Source: JANMDN01 sp031376285 (GTDB lineage Bacteria; Actinomycetota; Thermoleophilia; Miltoncostaeales; Miltoncostaeaceae). Taken from it: a stretch of DNA of 25,804 nucleotides. The position numbers and the translations under genes are program-made. Every line of letters begins with the position of its first letter. Positions within the stretch are counted from its first letter, which is position 1. The DNA lies in NCBI GenBank assembly GCA_031376285.1, contig JANMDN010000062.1, forward strand, positions 1 through 25,804, written 5' to 3'. The notes below the pieces were generated by a model that saw only the letters and a program-made list of their open reading frames with translations, ran no database searches and was not told the origin of the DNA. This document shows, one piece after another, positions 20,273 through 25,804 of the stretch.

Positions 20273-20889
20273 GTTCCGGGTTCGTCCTCCGGAAGCTTCG
20301 CGGGCCGGCTCGACCAGAGCAGACCGGTCACAAGCGCCGCAAGGGCCGAGAAGGCGACGGCAATAACACCGAGCCAGATCCCGGCGCTCGACGAGGTCCG
20401 CGTCGCGCTGGCCACCGCCGTGGGCTGCGTGGAGGTCTTCCCGTCGGCGGTTCGAATCGTCACGATCGCTGCCGGCTCGTTCGCCTCCGGAGGTCCGGTC
20501 CAGCGCCTCACCGAACCGTCGGCCAGCCGCTGGAGCGCCGGCCAGACCGTCTTCCCGGCCGTCTGCGGGTTCCCGAGGAACTCGAACTCGATGAAGCGCT
20601 TCGGCCCGACCGGAGTGCCCCGATACTCGGCGGCGGTAACGGTTCCACCGCTTTCGACCGGCCGGACCGTCCAGCCGGGGGGCGGGGCCGCGAAGCTGTA
20701 GACCACGACATCGGCGGGGAAGGTCACCCGGACGCTTGTGGTCGCGACGTTTCCTTCGGTCGGGACACGGATCGTAAAGCGCTGCGCTTCGCCGACGGTC
20801 ACCTCGTTCGGGAGCACCTCGACATGCGCGGCGGCCGGGGCGGCGGCGGCGAGCGACACCACGAGCCCGATCAGGCGGGCCGCCCTCAT
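20269..20889 (-). CDS. YcnI-like copper-type secreted/membrane protein (DUF1775)
   Basis: The 206-residue product starts at ATG 20889. A signal peptide (MRAARLIGLVVSLAAAAPAAA) is followed directly by His22 in AHVEVLPNEV, the mature N-terminus that binds copper in Bacillus YcnI; Trp in APPPGW and Glu24 are also conserved. The DUF1775 domain spans about residues 22-150 (FTIRVPTEGN, VRVTFPADV). A single C-terminal helix (about 170-192, WLGVIAVAFSALAALVTGLLW) anchors it. The usual partner genes for copper import (YcnJ/CopC-CopD) are absent here. Its ATG overlaps the DUF1385 stop and its stop overlaps the phosphoribosyltransferase start, each by 4 nt. Confidence 0.92.
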   Translation of the reverse strand: MRAARLIGLVVSLAAAAPAAAHVEVLPNEVTVGEAQRFTIRVPTEGNVATTSVRVTFPADVVVYSFAAPPPGWTVRPVESGGTVTAAEYRGTPVGPKRFIEFEFLGNPQTAGKTVWPALQRLADGSVRRWTGPPEANEPAAIVTIRTADGKTSTQPTAVASATRTSSSAGIWLGVIAVAFSALAALVTGLLWSSRPAKLPEDEPGT

Positions 20890-21710
20890 CTGCGCCCCGA
20901 TTCGCGACGCAGCAACGCTTCGATCGCCGCGCCGCCCACCGCGAGGTCCTCCCGGTTCGGCTCCTTCGTGACGAACTTCGCTTGGAGTTCGTGCCCAGCC
21001 CGGTGGAGGAGCCGCGAGACGCCCCGCTCGGGATTTCGAGATGCGAACGCGAAGAGCTCGACGGCAAGACCCGAGGCGATCGCCGCGATACCCGCCCGCC
21101 CGCCGAGCGAACGGCCCGCCCGGGTGCGCCTCGCGATGGCGTTGCCGACCGCGGTGCTCGCCATCAGTGGAAGAATCAAGTTGCTCCCGCAGCGGGTGTG
21201 CTCCTTCGCATAGGTCGAGGCCCAAGCGACGCCATCCGGGCCGCGATCCTCGTAGGCGGCGATGTTCTTGTGCTCCACCGCGTGCCAGGTCGCCGCTTGA
21301 GAGCGCGACAGAAGCCAGACACTCGGGACGAGACCGAGGGCAGCCACGATCGCCTCCTGGCCAATGACGGATCCGAGGCGCCGCCGCGCGACCGCGCTGA
21401 GGGCCGCCGCCGCGCCGGTCGCCAGGAACATTCGGGGATCCTCCATCGCGAGCCTGGCACTCGGGCTTCGAACGCGTGCGACGGGAATCACCGCGATCGC
21501 TTCAGCAAGGCGAAGCGCTCCACGCAGCACGGGGACGTTGCCGAGCGGGCCAATCGTCAGACGCGGTTTCGGGCCGGAGGTAATCGTCACCTGGCCGTCC
21601 GCTTCGCGCACGGCCACCGCCCAGCTCGACGGGCCATGGACGAGGAGCCCATTGGCGAGGGCCATGCCGCCCACGCGCGCGTGCTCTTTGGCTGGCGGAA
21701 CCTCGCTCAC
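20886..21710 (-). CDS. DUF1385 (YqhQ-like) membrane protein
   Basis: The 274-residue product from GTG 21710 has the DUF1385 hallmarks: GGMALANGLLVHGPSSWAVA near the N-terminus, WHAVEHKNIAAYE in the middle and KEHTRCGSN further on. The conserved His/Glu residues suggest a metal site. Several hydrophobic stretches (about residues 95-110, 120-135, 180-195, 205-222) make it an integral membrane protein. The function is not established; in Bacillus the yqhQ gene is chromosomal and uncharacterised to my knowledge. The start overlaps the ThyX stop, and the stop overlaps the DUF1775 start, both by 4 nt. Confidence 0.9.
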   Translation of the reverse strand: MSEVPPAKEHARVGGMALANGLLVHGPSSWAVAVREADGQVTITSGPKPRLTIGPLGNVPVLRGALRLAEAIAVIPVARVRSPSARLAMEDPRMFLATGAAAALSAVARRRLGSVIGQEAIVAALGLVPSVWLLSRSQAATWHAVEHKNIAAYEDRGPDGVAWASTYAKEHTRCGSNLILPLMASTAVGNAIARRTRAGRSLGGRAGIAAIASGLAVELFAFASRNPERGVSRLLHRAGHELQAKFVTKEPNREDLAVGGAAIEALLRRESGRR

Positions 21711-23347
21711 GACGGTGGTGACTGTAGCGCAGCGTCGCGTCGGCGACGCTCGAGACGAGCCTCCGCGTCCATCCGTCCTCCACCAGCGCCAGTGTGGTCG
21801 ACAAAGCGCATCATCGCGGCGATCGCGTTGTGCCCAGCGACCTCGGCGATCTCGCGGTGCATGGCCTGTGCGACGTGGCGGTAGCTCTCGTGCCCTTGAG
21901 GTTGGCTGCGAAGCTCGATGAGGTGCATCGCCTCACGCGCATTCATCACCATGGTGAACCGGATTCGGTGCGCCATCGTCACGGCGTAGGCGGCTGCCTC
22001 CGGGATCTGGGCGTCGAGTGCGCGGTAGAGCGCCGCGCACCGTTCCTGAACGGTGACGTAGCGTTCGGCAAGGCCGGCGGCCGCGACGTCGTCGGGCACG
22101 TCGTACCCGAGGGCCGGCGTGAGGGGCTGCGCCTGGAGGCTGAGCAGTCGGTGGCGCTGCAGGTCGCGATAGGCCCCGTAGTCGCACACGACCTCGAAGG
22201 TGTAGGTCGTCGCCTCGAGGGCGCGTCCGGGACGGTGGCGGCGGTCCCGGCGCTCTCCGGCGATCGTCGCGAGATGCCCGGCGACTTGCTCGGTCGAGAG
22301 ACGCGCGACTTGGTTGGTCACGTCAGCGAGGCTCGATGTCCCGCCGGCCCAGAGGGCATGGCTGAGGACGCGCGCCTCGCCGCTGGGATCGAACTCCAGG
22401 AGGCGAACGGACACGCCGGGCTCGCCTGTGCCCGGTTCGATAATCGCGTTGGCAAGATCTCGGGCCGCCCGGGCAATCTCGCCGAGATACGCCCCATGGA
22501 CGGCTCCGCGATCTGGACGGTCGACGCGTGTGAGGAAGGCCGGGATGACCTGCCGGAGCTCGCTGAGCATGAGCGCGGCGCAGTCACGCGCCTCGGGGAG
22601 CGGATGGGCAAGCATGCGAACGAGCATGGCCTCGAAAGCCTGGCCCGAGGCGAAGATGCCGACGTTCGAGCGCGTCGCCGCGGGCAGGAGGCCCCGAAGG
22701 CCGTCGAGCGCCCGCGCGCGGATGGCCCGCGTTCTGGCCACGTCGGGGACCGCTCCATCACTGCGAACGAACGCATCGAGATGGGCGACCAGCAGCGGGA
22801 TGAGCTCAGCGTAGGTCTCGAAGACGTCGTCGAGGGTGGCGACATAGTCCGGGCCGAGCTCAGCGTGGGCGATGACCGCGGAGGGGCGGTGGTAGCGGAA
22901 CTGCCCGGCGGGCCGGTCGTCGTAGGCGATGTAGCGGGTCGACTGCTCGAGGTAGCTCGCCAACCGCCCCCACTGAAGGATCTTGGTCAGGATGTTCGAC
23001 GCGCCCTCGACCGCGATGTGGGCGGCGCCGAGCTGGGCGACCGAGTCGTCGCCGTAGTCGGCGAGCACCCGTTGGAAAAACGCCTCCGCGCGCTCGGCGC
23101 CTGGCCCCTCGCCGGCCGGTGCGCCGAGGTCCTGTGGCGGCAGAAACTCCTCAAGCAGGATTCGTCGAAGCGACTTGGCGCTGCGCGAGTAGCGGGCAAA
23201 GAGCGCGCCCTTCACGGCCTCGGGGAGGTTCACAAGGGCAAACACCGAGCCCGTCGTGTTCGTCACGTAGGGAGCGATCCGCGCGCGCTCCTCGGGGGTG
23301 AGGTCATCAGGCGCCGCGACGGGCGCGTCGAGAAACTGGTCGTTCAT
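21707..23347 (-). CDS. Double-domain FAD-dependent thymidylate synthase family protein
   Basis: The 546-residue product starts at ATG 23347. Two ThyX-like halves are visible, about 20-300 and 310-520. ThyX makes dTMP from dUMP with FAD and methylenetetrahydrofolate, normally as a ~250-residue tetrameric subunit with RHRxxSxNExSxRY. Here the motif is split: half one has WGRLASYLEQSTRY (126-139), keeping EQSTRY but lacking RHR. Half two has RHRLLSLQAQPLT (398-410), keeping RHR and the first Ser but losing the rest. Both halves retain C-terminal ThyX helices, including MNAREAMHLIELR and GHESYRHVAQ. The active site may thus be shared between halves, or the protein may have another role. It is coupled by 4-nt overlaps to the genes on both sides. 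Confidence 0.85.
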   Translation of the reverse strand: MNDQFLDAPVAAPDDLTPEERARIAPYVTNTTGSVFALVNLPEAVKGALFARYSRSAKSLRRILLEEFLPPQDLGAPAGEGPGAERAEAFFQRVLADYGDDSVAQLGAAHIAVEGASNILTKILQWGRLASYLEQSTRYIAYDDRPAGQFRYHRPSAVIAHAELGPDYVATLDDVFETYAELIPLLVAHLDAFVRSDGAVPDVARTRAIRARALDGLRGLLPAATRSNVGIFASGQAFEAMLVRMLAHPLPEARDCAALMLSELRQVIPAFLTRVDRPDRGAVHGAYLGEIARAARDLANAIIEPGTGEPGVSVRLLEFDPSGEARVLSHALWAGGTSSLADVTNQVARLSTEQVAGHLATIAGERRDRRHRPGRALEATTYTFEVVCDYGAYRDLQRHRLLSLQAQPLTPALGYDVPDDVAAAGLAERYVTVQERCAALYRALDAQIPEAAAYAVTMAHRIRFTMVMNAREAMHLIELRSQPQGHESYRHVAQAMHREIAEVAGHNAIAAMMRFVDHTGAGGGRMDAEARLERRRRDAALQSPPS

Positions 23348-24384
23348 CGTGGACGGATACGGTAGATGCGGCCTCGCGTGAAGTCTCCGACAAGGAGTTC
23401 CTTGGTCGGGGTCGCGAGCAGTGCAAGGGGGTTTTCGAAGCCTCGCGCAAAGGGCACGGCTGGCCCGCCGCGGGCGAGCGACCATCGCACGACCTGCCGC
23501 CCGGTTGGCGGGCGAAATGAGGAGCCATACAGGGCGACGAACGCCGAGGTCCCGGCGATCGGCCCGAACCTGCCGGCGACAACCGCGACCGCTCCCGCCG
23601 CAGAATGGGCGGGAAGTCGCACGAGCGCCTCGCTCTTCCCTCGACACGGAACGCCGCCCTGTCCCCAGCAGCCGGGGTAGCCGAAGTCCGGCGGCGCCGC
23701 GCCAAGGCGGACGATGTTCAGCTCGTCCGGCGGTTGCTTCAGGCCGAGGTCGTCGCGTCCCTCCTCGGTCACGAGGAGATCGGTGCTGCCGGGAACGAAC
23801 GCAAGGCCGTACGGGTTTCGCAGGCCGCGAGCGACGACGCGCACGTCTCGGCCGCTTGGCAGAAACGAGAGCACGGTCGCCGAGCGAGATCGCGGCGGCA
23901 CGCATGCGTCGCACGGCGAGCCGAGGCCCAGGTAGAGGCGACCGTTCGGGCCCGCAATGACCGCGTCGTTTTGGTGGAGCCCGACAGGCAGGCCGGCGAT
24001 GACCGTGCGCCGCAGCGTGAAACGCCCTCCGGTGAACCCAGAGAATGCGTCCACGCGCCCGGTCGACGAGACGTAGAGCTCGCCACGAAACCAGGTGAGG
24101 CCGAGCGGGGTGCGCAGGCCCGAGATCATGGCTCGCGGCGTGGCGCCGACGCGAGGCAGCATGAGCACGCGGCCGGTTGGCCGTTCGCTCCCGTCGGCGC
24201 TTGTCATCCAGATACGCCCCCCATTGTCGCGAGCGAGGGCGGTGGGCCGCACGACGGACGCGACGACGTCGGTGCGGAACCCTGCCGGGGTGGAGATGCC
24301 CGCCCCCGTCGGGACGAGCGCAGCGCTCGCCGCAGAAGGGAGGCAGGCGGCCGCAAGGGCGGCACACGCGGCTCGGAGGGTCAC
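23344..24384 (-). CDS. Secreted glucose/sorbosone dehydrogenase-like beta-propeller
   Basis: The 346-residue product begins VTLRAACAALAAACLPSAASA at GTG 24384, a signal peptide. The rest resembles the soluble PQQ-dependent glucose/sorbosone dehydrogenase fold, a six-bladed propeller: RPTALARDNGGRIWMT, LRTPLGLTWFRGELYV, LHQNDAVIAGPNGRLYLGLGS, GLRNPYGLAFVPGSTDLLVTE, PPDELNIVRLG and a final LLVGDFTRGRIYRI. Cys pairs in PCDACVPP and PGCWGQGGVPCRG probably form disulfides. PQQ use and substrate are uncertain; no PQQ biosynthesis gene is in the window. The start overlaps the SixA stop as GTGA and the stop overlaps the ThyX start as ATGA. Confidence 0.88.
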   Translation of the reverse strand: MTLRAACAALAAACLPSAASAALVPTGAGISTPAGFRTDVVASVVRPTALARDNGGRIWMTSADGSERPTGRVLMLPRVGATPRAMISGLRTPLGLTWFRGELYVSSTGRVDAFSGFTGGRFTLRRTVIAGLPVGLHQNDAVIAGPNGRLYLGLGSPCDACVPPRSRSATVLSFLPSGRDVRVVARGLRNPYGLAFVPGSTDLLVTEEGRDDLGLKQPPDELNIVRLGAAPPDFGYPGCWGQGGVPCRGKSEALVRLPAHSAAGAVAVVAGRFGPIAGTSAFVALYGSSFRPPTGRQVVRWSLARGGPAVPFARGFENPLALLATPTKELLVGDFTRGRIYRIRPR

Positions 24385-24869
24385 GCCGAACCCATCGCTC
24401 GGAGGCTCGCCGGCGTGAAGAGCGCCTGAAGGCATCCGCCGCCACGACGCACCCCGTCGAGTTCGATCACCGCGACGCCCCCCTTGCGGAACTCCACGAG
24501 TCCACCCGTGAGGTCGAGGGTGATGTAGGACAGGTCGGGCTGATGGCCGCACGCCCAGACGCGATCGGCATCAGGGTGGTCGTCGAGGATCTCGGCGATC
24601 TCCTCGAAGCGCGCGCCGGGCGAGAGGCGTTCCTCGATGACGGGCTCCAATCCGAGGGCGCCTCCGACGATCCCGGCGGTCTGCGCACAGCGCAGAAGAG
24701 GGCTCGACAGGAGCACGTCAACGGGGCCGAGCTTGAGCGCGGCGAGGCCCCGGGCCTGGACGGCCATGCGCTTCGCGCCCTCGGGGGTCAACGACCGGTG
24801 GGCGTCCTGGAAGCCGTTCGCTGGGCCGGCGTCGTCGGCAATCCCGTGTCGCATCAGGATGAGATCCAT
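24381..24869 (-). CDS. SixA-like histidine phosphatase
   Basis: The 162-residue product from ATG 24869 is a small branch-2-free histidine phosphatase. The catalytic RHG motif is Arg7-His8-Gly9 in LILMRHGIAD; Arg60 in SSPLLRCAQTA and His109 in ACGHQPDLS complete the phosphate pocket. SixA-type phosphatases dephosphorylate phosphohistidine domains or small phosphometabolites; in actinobacteria similar proteins are annotated simply as histidine phosphatase. A TAGCAT hexamer 8 nt upstream suggests a leaderless transcript beginning at this gene. It heads the six-gene operon in which each following gene overlaps by 4 nt. Confidence 0.92.
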   Translation of the reverse strand: MDLILMRHGIADDAGPANGFQDAHRSLTPEGAKRMAVQARGLAALKLGPVDVLLSSPLLRCAQTAGIVGGALGLEPVIEERLSPGARFEEIAEILDDHPDADRVWACGHQPDLSYITLDLTGGLVEFRKGGVAVIELDGVRRGGGCLQALFTPASLRAMGSA

Positions 24870-24877
24870 GCGCCGCG

Positions 24878-24883
24878 ATGCTA
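24878..24883 (-). promoter_or_regulatory. -10 element for the six-gene operon
   Basis: TAGCAT on the minus strand ends 8 nt before ATG 24869. No canonical -35 is seen. With no gap larger than an overlap until 19169, this is probably the main promoter for about 5.7 kb of coding sequence. Confidence 0.5.
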
Positions 24884-24985
24884 TCGACCTTCGGCGACCA
24901 ACTTTACGATGCGAAAACGCTGCGGCGATGGCCGCGCTGCCCTCAGGCGGTACGGTCCCTGAACGGAGCGAGCGAGGGGTGCCAG

Positions 24986-25804
24986 ATGTTCCAGATTGTC
25001 CACCTGCCGGAGCGGGCCGCCGACGATGCCTACGCGGCGAGCGTGCGTGATCTGGTGATCGGCCACCCGGGCTCTCCCGTGACGATCGCCTCCGAGTTCC
25101 GTCCGGCAAACAACGCCTTCTATCGCGCGCTTCCCGACTCGAAATGGACGCGCATCGTGCGACCCCTGAAGTCCGATGGCAGCTTCCGGTTCGCAGGCGG
25201 GAGCCCACAGGCCAATGGGCGGGCGATGGCCGACGAGATCACCGCGACCCTCCTTGGCCAGCGCGGCCCGATCCCGGCGCGTGTGATGGTCGACGAGCTG
25301 AGCATGAAAACCAAGCCCCATATCGCGGCGTGCGCGTCGCGTATGGCCGAGCTCCAGGCCGCGTCGCCACAGCTTCAGAGCCGTTGGGGCGTCTTCCTCG
25401 TGACGGGTCGAAACCTCAACTACCGGGCCTTCGAGACGCAGCTGCGCCTGGTCATGGCAACGCGGGGCATCGTGGCGGTCGAGATGTACGCCTCCTACAC
25501 CGACTTCTGCCGCAGCGGCGGCGACGCCTACCTGCGCCGGTTCTTCTTCTCAGGCGAGCCGGGACGGTTCACAAGCGGCGGACGGTTCGCCTACGTTTAT
25601 ACGCTCGCCGGTGAGTTCCAGAACCCCCCGCAACCCCTCACCGTTGTCTTCGGGGTCGCCGACCCGTTCGTGCGCGGGCCCTATCCGAAGTTCTTTATCG
25701 ATCGGATGATGTTCGTCTGGATGCAAAACCCGCGGTACCGGGGTGTCATCGCGACCCAGAACGGTGGGGCCGGTTCGTGGAAATGGGAGTGGCGCCAGAC
25801 CGAC
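24986..25804 (+). CDS. Unrecognised protein, 3' truncated by window
   Basis: ATG 24986 with GAGGGG 6 nt upstream opens a frame that runs to the window edge without a stop, giving at least 273 residues (MFQIVHLPERAADDAYAASV...). The composition is protein-like with GC-rich third positions. There is no N-terminal signal peptide or membrane helix. Visible segments include SPVTIASEFRPANNAFYRAL, ARVMVDELSMKT, RWGVFLVTGRNLNYRAFE, AVEMYASYTDFCRSGGDAYL and TVVFGVADPFVRGPYP. I recognise no family. It is divergent from the SixA gene with a 116-bp spacer, where TACGAT (24905-24910) may be its -10. The missing C-terminus may hold the diagnostic domain. Confidence 0.8.
   Translation, partial: MFQIVHLPERAADDAYAASVRDLVIGHPGSPVTIASEFRPANNAFYRALPDSKWTRIVRPLKSDGSFRFAGGSPQANGRAMADEITATLLGQRGPIPARVMVDELSMKTKPHIAACASRMAELQAASPQLQSRWGVFLVTGRNLNYRAFETQLRLVMATRGIVAVEMYASYTDFCRSGGDAYLRRFFFSGEPGRFTSGGRFAYVYTLAGEFQNPPQPLTVVFGVADPFVRGPYPKFFIDRMMFVWMQNPRYRGVIATQNGGAGSWKWEWRQTD

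Noticed and set aside
20273..21067. In-frame N-terminal extension of nicotinate phosphoribosyltransferase (would give 632 residues)
   Set aside because: The extension is Arg-rich and covers the DUF1775 gene in another frame; GTG 20272 in a GTGA overlap is the natural start.
21794..23365. 523-codon open frame antisense to the double ThyX gene
   Set aside because: The ThyX motifs are on the minus strand; the plus-strand frame shows no family features.
23348..24445. In-frame extension of ThyX to 912 residues
   Set aside because: It overlaps the propeller protein, which has clear blades and a signal peptide in another frame; the ATGA overlap fixes the ThyX start.
1..25804. tRNA, rRNA, CRISPR arrays, insertion sequences
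   Set aside because: No tRNA TψC-type arms in cloverleaf context, no regularly spaced direct repeats, no transposase-like protein and no terminal inverted repeats were seen.

Overview
The window is about 25.8 kb of high-GC DNA with actinobacterial gene content: a GroEL ending in a GGM-rich tail, ClpP, a methylmalonyl-CoA epimerase, a YcnI-like copper protein, an Fe-S PD-(D/E)XK helicase-nuclease, and GTG/TTG starts with 4-nt gene overlaps. The delta-60-repeat secreted protein, DUF11/SdrD-type surface proteins, DUF1385 protein and fused two-domain ThyX suggest a deep-branching actinobacterium of the Thermoleophilia (Solirubrobacterales/Gaiellales) type. That placement is inference; no rRNA or tRNA gene was seen. 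It reads as ordinary chromosome with one small toxin-antitoxin pair and no prophage, IS element or CRISPR array.

Left part (1-8.7 kb): the 3' end of groEL is followed by tandem hairpin terminators and a ~750-bp gap with one candidate 21-residue peptide gene. Then, on the minus strand, come clpP, a four-helix membrane protein and a short sulfite-oxidase-like molybdoenzyme. Two secreted proteins read rightwards: a duplicated WLDAD-module protein and a 923-residue SdrD-B/DUF11 protein. The second ends at a 14-bp perfect hairpin shared with a convergent DUF1015 gene.

Middle (8.8-17 kb): a VapBC-type toxin-antitoxin pair, a UvrD-like helicase fused to an Fe-S nuclease, and an OB/HD-domain YhaM-like protein preceded by an apparently leaderless 21-codon leader ORF that overlaps it by 4 nt. 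On the minus strand a probable operon runs methylmalonyl-CoA epimerase, small conserved-looking protein, YchF GTPase/ATPase, aldo/keto reductase. A zinc-ribbon Nudix hydrolase diverges from the epimerase with only 41 bp between start codons.

Right part (17-25.8 kb): a delta-60-repeat secreted protein lies downstream of a compact minus-strand operon. The operon order is SixA-like phosphatase, glucose/sorbosone-dehydrogenase-like secreted propeller, double-domain ThyX, DUF1385 membrane protein, YcnI/DUF1775 copper-type protein, and nicotinate phosphoribosyltransferase. All five junctions are 4-nt ATGA or GTGA overlaps, so the six genes are probably translationally coupled. A divergent unrecognised gene runs off the right edge.

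A recurrent feature is a TANNNT -10-like hexamer 6-9 nt upstream of the start codon with no usable Shine-Dalgarno, seen at seven transcription units. This implies widespread leaderless transcription. The best leads for something undescribed are the split-motif double ThyX with its operon, the leader ORF before the YhaM-like gene, and the small peptide gene beside groEL. No clear novel defence or mobile system is visible.
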